DNA of 56,212 nucleotides from Flavimaribacter sp039888615. GTDB lineage: Bacteria; Pseudomonadota; Alphaproteobacteria; Rhizobiales; Rhizobiaceae. This document shows, piece after piece, positions 1 to 8,714 of this stretch. Positions within the stretch are counted from its first letter, which is position 1. Every line of letters starts with the position of its first letter. A program made the position numbers and the translations under genes. The stretch lies in the NCBI GenBank assembly GCA_039888615.1, contig JBDQQS010000026.1; one strand, 5' to 3'. Below the pieces are notes generated by a model that had not been told where the DNA came from, made no database searches, and was given only the letters and a program-made list of their open reading frames with translations.

Positions 1-119
1 TACACGCCGGCGAAGGTCACTGGAAAGTGCATGGGTCATCGAATCATCTCCTCGACCCAAAGAATCACACCGCCGGCACAATTGGAAGCATCCCTGATTC
101 ACTCAAAGCACACGATGCT

Positions 120-812
120 CTAGGACAGAGCCCGGGCGACGGCCGCCTTTGCGTGCAGCGCTGTCGTGTCGTAGACGGGCAGCGCGCTACTAGCGGGATC
201 AACAACCATGGTGATTTCCGTGCATCCGAGGATGACGGCCTCGGAGCCGGTCTGTTTCAGCCGCCCGATGCATTCAGCGAACGCCTCTTGGGAGGCTTCG
301 GTTACGACGCCCCGGCACAGTTCCTCGTATATGATGCGATGAATAGCGGCGCGATCGTCGGCCTCCGGCACTGTTACGCCCAGTGCGAACCGGCGCTCGA
401 GATAGGACCGGTAGAAATCTTCTTCCATCGTAAACCGCGTTCCGAGAAGGGCCACGCGCTTGACGCCGTCAGTCACAAGAGCTGCGCCGGTCGGCTCGGC
501 GATATGAAGAACCGGAAGGCCAGAGGCCCTCTCGATCCGGTCGGCGAGTTTGTGCATCGTGTTGGTGGCGATCACCAGGAATTCCGCACCGGCCCTCTTC
601 AGTCCGACCGCCGCTTCGCAGAGGATATCGCCGGCGCCATCCCAATCGCCGGCATGCTGGAGCGTCTCGATGTCCTGGAAATCGACCGAATGCATGACAA
701 TCCGCGCGGAATGCAGTCCGCCGAGCCGCGCCTTCGTCTCCTCGTTCATGAGCCGGTAATAGAGGGCGGTGGATTCCCAGCTCATGCCGCCGAGCACGCC
801 GATGCATCTCAT
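120..812 (-). CDS. Aspartate/glutamate racemase family protein
   Basis: A 230-residue protein of the Asp/Glu racemase superfamily, which interconverts L- and D-acidic amino acids without a cofactor. The N-terminus carries the family hallmark GVLGGMSWEST, and the second catalytic position is visible in the ILGCTEI motif. At the first catalytic position the motif reads ATNTMHK, so a Thr stands where two-Cys racemases have Cys. The same Thr/Cys pair is known from the E. coli YgeA type, which favours the L-amino acids. The start codon overlaps the end of rppH by 4 bases, so the two are probably co-transcribed as the last genes of the obgE-to-rppH block. The exact substrate cannot be read from sequence. 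The 119 bases between the window edge and this gene hold no gene that I can support. Confidence 0.85.
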   Translation of the reverse strand: MRCIGVLGGMSWESTALYYRLMNEETKARLGGLHSARIVMHSVDFQDIETLQHAGDWDGAGDILCEAAVGLKRAGAEFLVIATNTMHKLADRIERASGLPVLHIAEPTGAALVTDGVKRVALLGTRFTMEEDFYRSYLERRFALGVTVPEADDRAAIHRIIYEELCRGVVTEASQEAFAECIGRLKQTGSEAVILGCTEITMVVDPASSALPVYDTTALHAKAAVARALS

Positions 813-1333
813 TTTGCCGGCTCGACCAGATGGGCGAAGGCCGCGACGACGTCTTCATAAACCTTGCGCTTGAACGGCACGACCATGTCCGGGAGGTCCC
901 GCATTGGCGCCCAGCGCCAATCATCGAACTCCGCATCATGTCCGTCCGGCGGCGGATTGATCGCAATCTCGCTCTCGTCTCCTTCAAATCGGAAGGCGAA
1001 CCAGCGTTGCGTCTGTCCGCGATACTTGCCCTTCAGCGCGACGCCTATCTTGTCTTTGGGCAAATCATAATTAATCCAGTCGGGCGCTTGCGCCAGCAGC
1101 GAAACGCTGCGGATGCCGGTTTCCTCGTAGAGTTCGCGCTTGGCAGCTTCGAGCGGGTCTTCCCGTTTGTCGATTCCGCCCTGGGGCATCTGCCAGAGTT
1201 GCAGCATGTCGGGCGTCACCTCGCTGTTGACGTCGTTGACGCGCCGTCCAATCCACACCTGCCCTTCGCTATTCAACACCATTGCGCCCACACACGGGCG
1301 ATAGGGCATATCTGCGTGCTTGTCCTGTGACAC
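809..1333 (-). CDS. rppH: RNA pyrophosphohydrolase RppH (Nudix)
   Basis: A 174-residue Nudix hydrolase. The Nudix box GGIDKREDPLEAAKREL followed by YEETGI is complete, including the REL.EE.G metal-binding core (about residues 52-74). The N-terminal stretch YRPCVGAMVLNSEGQVWIGRR and the QMPQGGID segment are characteristic of RppH/IalA. The enzyme removes pyrophosphate from 5'-triphosphorylated mRNA to start decay and also acts on dinucleoside polyphosphates; in Bartonella the orthologue is known as invasion protein IalA. Length is normal for the family. It lies 14 bases after the deacetylase-like gene and overlaps the racemase gene by 4 bases, which fits a shared transcript. Confidence 0.93.
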   Translation of the reverse strand: MSQDKHADMPYRPCVGAMVLNSEGQVWIGRRVNDVNSEVTPDMLQLWQMPQGGIDKREDPLEAAKRELYEETGIRSVSLLAQAPDWINYDLPKDKIGVALKGKYRGQTQRWFAFRFEGDESEIAINPPPDGHDAEFDDWRWAPMRDLPDMVVPFKRKVYEDVVAAFAHLVEPAK

Positions 1334-1347
1334 GAATGCTGTCCTCT

Positions 1348-2538
1348 TCAGTGTTCAACGAGCGCCGAGACCGGAACGATTTCCACGCCCCGCCGCTCGA
1401 CTTCCCCGATCCATGCGGCCACAGCGTCCACGCTGACTTCGAAGGCGGAAGCAACAGCTATGGCTTCACCGTTTCTCCGGGCGATCCTTTCAACCTCGTC
1501 GAGGCGCTCCATGATGACGTCTTTCGACAATTTCTGGTCCACCACCATGTCTGCCTGTGCGAACGGAACGCCAACAGATTGCGACACGACGCCCGCCAGC
1601 GATTGCGCCGACGTGCCGTCGTCGAGGAAGAGGATGCCGCGTCCGGCGATATCCTGCAACACCGGTTCGATGGCGTCCGGATCGGACAGGAAGCGGGATC
1701 CCATGAAATTCATGACGCCTGTATAGTTGGTGATTCGGCCGAGCGCCCAGTGCAGATCGTCAATGTTCTGCCTCGTCCCGTCTTCTGTGACCAGCGTATG
1801 CGGACCCGGGTCCGTTGACGGATAGCCGAAGGGTTCGAAGGGAATCTGCAGCAGAACCTCGTGGTTGCCGCGCCTGGCCTCCTGCAGCCAGCGCTGCAGG
1901 CTGTTGCCGCTCGCAGCAAACGCCAGGGTCACGCCTTCCGGCAGCATTCGTATTGCATACTGGGTTCCGGTCTGGCTGACGCCCAGGCCGCCGACAACGA
2001 TGGCGATCCGCGTGCCCCGCGCCTCCGACCAGGGACGCGCATAGGCGTCTAACGGTTTCTTCCCGTCCGGGCCGATAACAGGCAGATCGCCATGTTTTCC
2101 CGGCTCCAGCAGCTCCGGGATCGGCAGATGCGCCATGTGTGTGCTTTGGCCGATGGCGCGGGCGCCGGTCAGGATCACCGGCCCGTCCTTCGGGCGGTCG
2201 AGCGGCGTGACCTTCGTCACGATGCTTCCGTCGCCATTGCGGATCGTCTCCACATCGGCTCCGGATTCGCCGCTTTGAAAGATGGTCGAGTCCGATTTCA
2301 ACTCCGCTCCCTCGACAACGGTGCTGACGATGTCCGTCGCGGGAGCCATGGGCGCTGTCGCCATGGACTGGTCGCGAAGGGAAGGGCGATGGAGAGCGGT
2401 CGCGGTAGAGGCGGCGATGACCGCCAAACACAGAACTCCGGTCAACCACGCTCCAGGGCTCCCCGGAATAGCGACAGTTCGTCTCCGCTCCGGACGGTCC
2501 TGACCCAATGGCTTGTTGATTTCGGAATCGCTGTTCAA
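1348..2538 (-). CDS. Divergent polysaccharide deacetylase family protein
   Basis: About 396 residues. After a charged N-terminus there is one membrane segment (WLTGVLCLAVIAASTATAL), so the protein is anchored in the inner membrane with a periplasmic domain. The second half (RIAIVVGGLGVSQTGTQYAI, FEPFGYPSTDPGPHTL, GILFLDDGTSA) is the divergent polysaccharide deacetylase (DUF610/YibQ) fold. These proteins sit next to envC and ctpA across alphaproteobacteria and other proteobacteria, and their reaction is not established. The frame is open up to 2652, but the first codons there look like intergenic sequence. I prefer the TTG at 2538, which gives the usual beginning (NSDSEINKPLGQDRPERR). The start is the least certain part of the call. 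Confidence 0.85.
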   Translation of the reverse strand: MNSDSEINKPLGQDRPERRRTVAIPGSPGAWLTGVLCLAVIAASTATALHRPSLRDQSMATAPMAPATDIVSTVVEGAELKSDSTIFQSGESGADVETIRNGDGSIVTKVTPLDRPKDGPVILTGARAIGQSTHMAHLPIPELLEPGKHGDLPVIGPDGKKPLDAYARPWSEARGTRIAIVVGGLGVSQTGTQYAIRMLPEGVTLAFAASGNSLQRWLQEARRGNHEVLLQIPFEPFGYPSTDPGPHTLVTEDGTRQNIDDLHWALGRITNYTGVMNFMGSRFLSDPDAIEPVLQDIAGRGILFLDDGTSAQSLAGVVSQSVGVPFAQADMVVDQKLSKDVIMERLDEVERIARRNGEAIAVASAFEVSVDAVAAWIGEVERRGVEIVPVSALVEH

Positions 2539-2657
2539 GGGAGTCGTACGGAAGTGTCGATGATTCGCTGTTCCGACACAATCCACGGGCGATGATGATT
2601 TGGCAACTGCAATAAGACGGCGGGTGGGTTGATCAACGCCACCCGCCGCCAAAAGCC

Positions 2658-4019
2658 TTATTCAGTCGTGGCCGGAGCCTCTTCCTTGTCCATCTGAATG
2701 GCGGCCGCCTGATCGGACTTCGGAGGATAGGCCGGATTGGTGATTTCGCCGCGAATGAGCTTCAGCGCATATTTGAGCTGCTCGTCGTCCTCGGCTTCCG
2801 GCGGCACGTAAGCGATCGATCCGGAACCTTCGTCGGTTTCGTTATCGCCTTCGATATGGCCGCGCAATTCGGATTCACCGGTTTCACGTACGCGTCCCTT
2901 GAGGTCGTTGGGCAGCGGCTGTTCGACGATGATCTCGGGCTCGATGCCGGACCCCTGAATGGAGGTGCCGGATGGCGTGTAATAAAGCGCCGTGGTCAGG
3001 CGCAAAGCGCCGTTTTCGCCGAGCGGGATGATCGTCTGTACCGAGCCCTTGCCGAACGACCGGGTGCCGACGATAGTCGCGCGGTGATGATCCTGCAAAG
3101 CGCCGGCTACGATCTCGGACGCGCTTGCCGATCCGCCGTTGACAAGCACCACGACAGGCTTGCCGCCCGTCAGATCGCCCGGTCGCGAATTGTAGCGCCG
3201 CGTCTCGTCAGGATTGCGTCCGCGCGTCGAAACGATCTCTCCGCGGTCAAGGAAGGCGTCGGACACGCTGATCGCCTGATCCAGCAAGCCGCCCGGATTG
3301 AGCCTCAGATCGAGGACGTAACCCTTGAGCTTGTCTTCCGGAATCTGCTCCTTGAGTTCCTTGATCGCATTGTCCAGGTCGTCATAGGTCTTCTCGGTGA
3401 ATGAGATGAGGCGAATATAGCCGATATCGTCTTCGGCGCGGAACTTCACCGCCTTGATCTTGATGATGTCGCGCTCGATGTCGATGTCGATCGGCGCGTC
3501 TGCGCCTTCGCGCAGGATCGTCAACTTGATGTTCGTGCCAACCGCGCCGCGCATCTTGTCGACCGCCTGGCTGAGGGTCAGGCCGCGCACCGGCTCACCG
3601 TCGATCTCGGAAATCAGGTCGCCGGCAAGTACGCCCGCCTTGTGGGCCGGCGTATCGTCGATCGGCGTGATGACCTTGACCAGTTCGCTGTCCTGGTCGA
3701 GCGTCACCTCGATGCCGAGCCCGCCGAATTCGCCACGGGTCTGGGTGCGCATATCCAGCGCGTCCTTGGCGTTGAGGTAGCTCGAATGCGGGTCGAGGGA
3801 AGTCAGCATGCCGTTGATGGCGTTTTCAACCAGATCGCCCTCGTCTGGCGGCTTGACGTAATTCGCCCGCACCCTTTCGAAAACTTCGCCGAAAATGGAG
3901 AGCTGCTTGTAGGTGTCGGAATTGGCTGCGACCGCCGTCGTTCCCGCATATTGCAGACCGGCGACGGACATAGCGCCCATCACAGCGCCGGCAGCTAAAA
4001 GAGATACCTTACGAATCAT
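2658..4019 (-). CDS. ctpA: Carboxy-terminal processing protease CtpA (S41)
   Basis: A 453-residue secreted serine protease. An N-terminal signal segment (MIRKVSLLAAGAVMGAM to AVAA) is followed by a PDZ domain (GGLGIEVTLD, DLISEIDGEPVRGL) and the S41 catalytic domain with the Ser in GGSASASE and the Lys in FGKGSVQT, the Ser-Lys dyad of tail-specific proteases. It works in the periplasm, trimming C-termini of exported proteins such as peptidoglycan hydrolases. The ATG overlaps the end of the upstream envC-like gene by 11 bases, so the two are translationally linked. That pairing is functionally sensible, because both act on cell-wall hydrolase activity. The C-terminal tail is acidic and low in complexity. 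Confidence 0.94.
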   Translation of the reverse strand: MIRKVSLLAAGAVMGAMSVAGLQYAGTTAVAANSDTYKQLSIFGEVFERVRANYVKPPDEGDLVENAINGMLTSLDPHSSYLNAKDALDMRTQTRGEFGGLGIEVTLDQDSELVKVITPIDDTPAHKAGVLAGDLISEIDGEPVRGLTLSQAVDKMRGAVGTNIKLTILREGADAPIDIDIERDIIKIKAVKFRAEDDIGYIRLISFTEKTYDDLDNAIKELKEQIPEDKLKGYVLDLRLNPGGLLDQAISVSDAFLDRGEIVSTRGRNPDETRRYNSRPGDLTGGKPVVVLVNGGSASASEIVAGALQDHHRATIVGTRSFGKGSVQTIIPLGENGALRLTTALYYTPSGTSIQGSGIEPEIIVEQPLPNDLKGRVRETGESELRGHIEGDNETDEGSGSIAYVPPEAEDDEQLKYALKLIRGEITNPAYPPKSDQAAAIQMDKEEAPATTE

Positions 4020-5421
4020 TGCTTATCCTTCCCGAAGGAGACTTGACCCACCATGGGCCGGGATCGATGGGTTTGCCATCTTTTCTGAATTCAATGTAGA
4101 GCGTCGGGGCATCCGACGCCAGACTCAAAGCGCCCCTTGCCGCAAGTCTTCGTGAACTCATGCGGCCGACGGGTTCGCCGGCGACGACGAACTGGCCGAT
4201 GGAGGCGTCGATGCGGCCCATGCCGGCGAGAACGAGATTGTACTCCTCGCCGACGTTGAGAATCAGCAATTGTCCGTAGGATCGGAAATTGCCGGCATAG
4301 ACGACCCAGCCGTCCGCAGGCGAGGTGACCAAAGCGTCCGGTTGCGCCGAAACCATGGTTCCCATCAATTCGTTGCCGGTTCCGTCATCGTCGCCCCAAC
4401 TGGCCGTGACTTCGCCCCTGACCGGCAATTCAAGGCTTTCCGACAATTCCGAAAACGCGTAGGCGGGAGCCATGCGCTCGATATCAGGGTCTCCCTCGCG
4501 TTTACGGGCCTTCAGTTTCTCGCGGCGGCGTTCGGTTTCCTCCAAGCGACGGATTTCGGCAAGCCGGGCCTGCTCGGCGGCCTCGCGGGCTGATTCAATC
4601 TCGCTGCCAAGCGAGGCGATCAGATCGTTCAGGCTGCTCGCCCGCATCGCCAGTTCCTCGGCCTTGCGACGTTCTTCGTCCAGCCTGTCATTGCGCGCTG
4701 TCGCGAGCCGGTTCTTTTCCTCAAGCAGCAGGTTCAGTTTTTCCTCTTCCTCGGCCTGCTCGCCAAGCGTCGCAATCAACCGTTCACGCTCATTGGCGAT
4801 TGAGGCGTGAATCTCCGTCAGTTCCTCCAGATCAGCCACCAGCTTGCCGGTTTCCTCGCGAATTTCGGGCACCACTGCGCCAAGCAAAATGGCGCTGCGC
4901 ACCGAGGAAAGAGCGTCGTCAGGGCTGATCAGGATGGCCGGCGGGGGGTTGCGCCCCATCCGCTGCAAGGCGGCGAGAACTTCAGCCAGGATCGCCTTGC
5001 GCGATCGCAGCGACGCTCTGATTGCTTCCTGGCGCCCGGCAAGCGCAACAAGCCTCTTTTCGCCGTCCGATATGTCGTCGGACAGTTTCTTTTGCGTTTT
5101 CGCGCTTTGCAGCAGCGCTGTGCGCAGCGAGGCCTGGTCGTGCTTGAGCGACGCGATTTCCTGCTCGAGCTCAGCGCGACGTTGCTCCGACACATCGATG
5201 TCGGCCTTGATCTGTTCCAGCCGCTCGCGGCCTTCCACCTGCTGTTTTTCGAGGGTTTCGATCTCGCCAGCCGGCTCATCCGTCGGCTGAGCGCCGTCCC
5301 GGGCGGCGACGGGAGGCGCTAATGCCGGCGACAGGCCGAAAACAAGCAGCAAAGCGATGGTCCGGATGGTGCCGAACCCGCTTCTGCCTGATCCGTTGCT
5401 GTTGCCTGCCGAAGACCGCAT
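4009..5421 (-). CDS. Murein hydrolase activator EnvC-like protein
   Basis: 470 residues: a signal anchor (about residues 20-40, IRTIALLLVFGLSPALAPPVAA), a long coiled coil (about 55-310, rich in Glu/Arg/Leu heptads) and a C-terminal LytM/M23 domain (about 345-460). The M23 domain lacks the metal-binding His residues: the region that should hold HxH reads NLVLAGM and the first metal site reads SWGDDDG. This is the degenerate state found in EnvC, which does not cut peptidoglycan itself but activates amidases at the division site. It lies between rlmH and ctpA in the standard rhizobial order. The 160 bases upstream, before rlmH, hold no gene. Confidence 0.88.
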   Translation of the reverse strand: MRSSAGNSNGSGRSGFGTIRTIALLLVFGLSPALAPPVAARDGAQPTDEPAGEIETLEKQQVEGRERLEQIKADIDVSEQRRAELEQEIASLKHDQASLRTALLQSAKTQKKLSDDISDGEKRLVALAGRQEAIRASLRSRKAILAEVLAALQRMGRNPPPAILISPDDALSSVRSAILLGAVVPEIREETGKLVADLEELTEIHASIANERERLIATLGEQAEEEEKLNLLLEEKNRLATARNDRLDEERRKAEELAMRASSLNDLIASLGSEIESAREAAEQARLAEIRRLEETERRREKLKARKREGDPDIERMAPAYAFSELSESLELPVRGEVTASWGDDDGTGNELMGTMVSAQPDALVTSPADGWVVYAGNFRSYGQLLILNVGEEYNLVLAGMGRIDASIGQFVVAGEPVGRMSSRRLAARGALSLASDAPTLYIEFRKDGKPIDPGPWWVKSPSGRISNDS

Positions 5422-5581
5422 CTACGAAACTTTGCAATAATCTTAGGAGCCGAATGGTCTGGCCGTGAATGAAGATCAGAACACGCTCTGACTTTTGCCT
5501 GTGACAGTCAAGCGTGGCATGGATAAGGCAGGGTTGAAAAGACGCAAAACCTGCATCCTGCGGGCAGCCGCCAACACTGCG

Positions 5582-6064
5582 TCAGGAGCGGTGATAGGGA
5601 TGGCCTGCAAGGATCGTCGCCGCGCGATAGAGCTGTTCGGCAAGCAGTATCCGCACGACCTGATGCGGCCATGTCATGCGGCCAAAGGATAAAACGGCGT
5701 CGGCTCTCGATCGCAAGGCTTCGTCGTGCCCGTCTGCGCCGCCGATCGCGATTGCAAGATCGCGGCGTCCGGCGTCGCGCCAAGTTCCCAGCATTTTCGC
5801 GAATTGTTCGGAACCTGGCGTCTTGCCCCGTTCGTCTAGGACGACAAGCAGGCTGTCGCCGGGCAGGGCGGCCGCGATTGCTGCGGATTCGTCGCGCATG
5901 CGTGTATTTGCGTTGGACGCTCGACTTTCCGGCAATTCGATCACCCGATTGAAGTCCAGACCTTGCGAGGGGCCGAATTTCGCGAACCGGTCGATATAGC
6001 GCGCTGAAAGATCTTTTTCGGGGCCGGATTTCAGCCGGCCCACGGCGCAAATTGTCACCCGCAT
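5582..6064 (-). CDS. rlmH: 23S rRNA pseudouridine(1915)-N3-methyltransferase RlmH
   Basis: A 160-residue SPOUT-class methyltransferase that N3-methylates pseudouridine 1915 in helix 69 of 23S rRNA, using SAM, on the assembled 70S ribosome. The diagnostic C-terminal part is complete: IGGADGHDE for the knot and SAM site, then SFGRMTWPHQ, RILLAEQLYRA and the terminal HPYHR motif. Length matches the family. It sits 51 bases after rsfS and before the envC-like gene, the usual alphaproteobacterial order rsfS-rlmH-envC. Confidence 0.95.
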   Translation of the reverse strand: MRVTICAVGRLKSGPEKDLSARYIDRFAKFGPSQGLDFNRVIELPESRASNANTRMRDESAAIAAALPGDSLLVVLDERGKTPGSEQFAKMLGTWRDAGRRDLAIAIGGADGHDEALRSRADAVLSFGRMTWPHQVVRILLAEQLYRAATILAGHPYHRS

Positions 6065-6115
6065 TCAGCCTCGCTTACGCTTGGATAAGCCAGCGATTTG
6101 CGTCCACTGGCATGC

Positions 6116-6475
6116 CTAGTGGACTGTGCCTTCCTCGATGTCCGGAGCCATCCACAATTTCTCGATATTGTAGAACTCCCGGATTTCGGGACGGAACACG
6201 TGAATGATGATGTCGCCGGTGTCGATCAACACCCAGTCGCCTGTAGACAATCCCTCGACACGGAGATTCCCGTATCCGGCGGATTTCATGTCGCGAAGCA
6301 GATGGTCGCAGATCGCCGTGACATGACGGCTCGACCGTCCCGACGCGACCACCATGTAGTCGCCCAGCGCGGACTTGCCCGTAATGTCGATGGAGACGAC
6401 GTCTTCCGATTTGGATTCCTCGAGGCTGGCGAGGACCAGTTTCAACGCATGTCGGGCGGCGGCGCCACTCTCCAT
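6116..6475 (-). CDS. rsfS: Ribosome silencing factor RsfS
   Basis: A 119-residue protein of the RsfS/Iojap family, which binds ribosomal protein L14 and blocks subunit joining when nutrients are short. Family motifs present are KSEDVVSIDITGKS, DYMVVASGRSSRHV and the near-invariant WVLIDTGDIIIHVFRPEIREFYNIEKLW. It follows nadD, as in most alphaproteobacteria. About 296 non-coding bases separate it from nadD (6476-6771); I see no gene there, though a promoter for rsfS is plausible. Confidence 0.95.
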   Translation of the reverse strand: MESGAAARHALKLVLASLEESKSEDVVSIDITGKSALGDYMVVASGRSSRHVTAICDHLLRDMKSAGYGNLRVEGLSTGDWVLIDTGDIIIHVFRPEIREFYNIEKLWMAPDIEEGTVH

Positions 6476-6771
6476 GACGGTAGAGGAAATATCAGCGATA
6501 CTTCTCTTGCTTTGTGCTGTTCTCAGTGTTTTTCCTTTCTGTAACAGAACAACCTCTTCAGATTTGCAATATGGGACTCAATACCTGCCGCACAAGGCCG
6601 GTCTCCGCTACTTGATTGTAAGGGGAGGGTCGAAACCTGCTCTGCATGACAGCCGCATCGCAAATCATGGGACAAGAATAGCCATGGTTTTGTTAAGGTT
6701 TCAAGACGGTGGCTATCACGAATTTGCATGAAATCTTTCGATTTTCTCGCAATTGACGAATTTTCGCGCCG

Positions 6772-7377
6772 TCACAGACCGTTCGGATCGGCCCCGTCCT
6801 TGCGAATCGCGGTTGATGAAAGCGCTGATCGCGGTCCATGGATGAAGGTCCAGGCCGGTGGTTTCATGCGCGCCAGAAGCGCTGCGTCGTCTTCGTCGAC
6901 CCGCGCAAAATCATAGGTTTTGGCCATGCGCGAAGACAGGTACGCCAGCGTTGAGCCGGGCCGGTCGAAGACAGCGATCGGCACGGTTTCGGCGATGTTG
7001 CGCCAGTTTTGCCAGCGGTGAAACCCAGCCAGACTGTCGGCGCCCATGATCCATACGAAATTGACCCCGGTGTTGCGGCTACGCAGGTAGCGCAGGGTCC
7101 CTTCCGTATACCGGAAATTATGGGCCGCCTCGAAGGTGGTGAACCGGATTCGCGGATTGTCGACAATCTCCCTGCACCATTGCAGTCTCTCGGCCATGCC
7201 GGCCAGATCAGCGGTGTTTTTCAGCGGATTGCCCGGCGTGATCATCCACCAGAGCTGGTCGAGGCGCAGGCGGCGCAACGCCGTCTCCGCTACAAGCGCA
7301 TGACCGGCGTGCGGCGGGTTGAACGATCCTCCGAACAGGCCAACGGCCATGCCTCTTTCGGCATGAGGCGTGCGCAT
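6772..7377 (-). CDS. nadD: Nicotinate-nucleotide adenylyltransferase NadD
   Basis: About 201 residues. It adenylates nicotinate mononucleotide to deamido-NAD in NAD synthesis. The nucleotidyltransferase signature is clear: GLFGGSFNPPHAGH (with the HxGH ATP site) near the N-terminus, MITPGNPLK, IMGADSLAGFHRW and the C-terminal SSTAIRK. The frame is open for another 54 codons upstream, but those would overlap proA. I chose the ATG at 7377; a GTG at 7407, just past the proA stop, is the alternative and would add ten residues. It lies directly behind proA in the same direction. Confidence 0.92.
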   Translation of the reverse strand: MRTPHAERGMAVGLFGGSFNPPHAGHALVAETALRRLRLDQLWWMITPGNPLKNTADLAGMAERLQWCREIVDNPRIRFTTFEAAHNFRYTEGTLRYLRSRNTGVNFVWIMGADSLAGFHRWQNWRNIAETVPIAVFDRPGSTLAYLSSRMAKTYDFARVDEDDAALLARMKPPAWTFIHGPRSALSSTAIRKDGADPNGL

Positions 7378-7411
7378 GGCCTGCGTCAGGTCGGAATTCG
7401 CCGTCACCGGC

Positions 7412-8695
7412 TCAGGGACGCGTCTGTCCGGAACCCCGGACGCGATATTTGAACGAGGTGAGCTGCTCGACGCCCACCGGTCCTCGGGCATGCATCTTGC
7501 CGGTGGCGATGCCGATTTCGGCGCCCATGCCGAATTCACCGCCGTCGGCGAATTGAGTCGAGGCGTTGTGCAGCAGGATCGCCGAATCGATCTCGTTGAA
7601 GAAACGTTCCACCACGGCCGGATCCTCGGCGATCACCGCCTCGGTGTGGTTCGATGACCAGCGGGCGATGTGGTCGATCGCGCCGTCGACGCCGTCGACA
7701 AGCGCGACGGAGATGATCGCGTCGAGATATTCCGTCGACCAGTCGGCCTCGGTCACCGGTTTCGCCTTGTCGAACCGGGCGCAGACCTCTTCCGAGCCTC
7801 GGATCTCGCAGCCAGCTTCCGCCAGGGCCGACAGGACAGGCGTCAGATGCGTGTCAGCGGCGGACCGGTCGACGAGCAGCGTTTCCGCCGCTCCGCATAT
7901 GCCGGTGCGGCGGAGTTTCGAATTCTCCGTGATCTTCACCGCCATGTCTACATCGGCTGATCTGTCCACATAGACGTGGCACAGGCCTTCCAGATGCGCG
8001 AAGACGGGCACACGCGCTTCGGTCTGTACACGTTCCACCAGGCTTCGGCCGCCGCGCGGCACGATCACGTCGATGGCGCCGTCGAGCCCTTTCAGCATCT
8101 CGCCAACCGCCGCGCGATCCGTTGTCGGCACGATCTGGATCGCATGTTCGGGAAGTCCCGCCCTTTTGAGCCCTTCGACAAGACAATCATGGATGGCTGT
8201 CGACGAATTGATCGAATCCGAGCCGCCGCGCAGGATCACCGCGTTGCCGGCCTTCAGGCACAGCGCGCCGGCGTCGGCCGTCACGTTCGGGCGGCTTTCA
8301 TAGATCACGCCGATGACGCCGAGCGGCGTGCGCACGCGCTCGATCTTCAGGCCATTCGGCCGCGACCATTCGGCAATCACGTCGCCGACCGGGTCCTTGA
8401 GGTCTCTTATCGCCCGGATGCCTTCCGCCATCGCCGTCACCCGAGCGGCGTCCAGCTTCAGCCGGTCGCGAAAGGAGGGGGTCATGTCGGCCTCCTCTGC
8501 GTTTTTCATGTCGATCGCATTGGCGGCCAGGATATTGTCGCGGCCGGCGAGAATGGCGTCGGCCATGGCGTCAAGCGCGCTGTCCTTGGCGGCGGTCGGC
8601 GCGGTTGCAAACCTTGCGCTGGCTTGCTTGGCGTTCCTGCCGAGGGTCGCCATCAGTTCGGCGATGTCGCCGCGGCTTGCCGAATGTTCCAGCAT
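7412..8695 (-). CDS. proA: Gamma-glutamyl phosphate reductase ProA
   Basis: A 427-residue cytosolic enzyme of proline synthesis: it reduces gamma-glutamyl phosphate to glutamate semialdehyde with NADPH. It belongs to the aldehyde dehydrogenase superfamily. Motifs seen are PLGVIGVIYESRPNVTADAGALCLKAGN, the glycine-rich VPRGGRSLVERV and the catalytic-Cys region RRTGICGAAETLL. It follows proB by 19 bases, so substrate and product enzymes are co-expressed. Length is typical. Confidence 0.96.
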   Translation of the reverse strand: MLEHSASRGDIAELMATLGRNAKQASARFATAPTAAKDSALDAMADAILAGRDNILAANAIDMKNAEEADMTPSFRDRLKLDAARVTAMAEGIRAIRDLKDPVGDVIAEWSRPNGLKIERVRTPLGVIGVIYESRPNVTADAGALCLKAGNAVILRGGSDSINSSTAIHDCLVEGLKRAGLPEHAIQIVPTTDRAAVGEMLKGLDGAIDVIVPRGGRSLVERVQTEARVPVFAHLEGLCHVYVDRSADVDMAVKITENSKLRRTGICGAAETLLVDRSAADTHLTPVLSALAEAGCEIRGSEEVCARFDKAKPVTEADWSTEYLDAIISVALVDGVDGAIDHIARWSSNHTEAVIAEDPAVVERFFNEIDSAILLHNASTQFADGGEFGMGAEIGIATGKMHARGPVGVEQLTSFKYRVRGSGQTRP

Positions 8696-8714
8696 CCTCT
8701 CGCTCCCTTACTTC

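Noticed and set aside
27..860. Long plus-strand open frame of 277 codons opposite the racemase gene
   Set aside because: It mirrors the codon pattern of the racemase, has no recognisable domain and no ribosome binding site.
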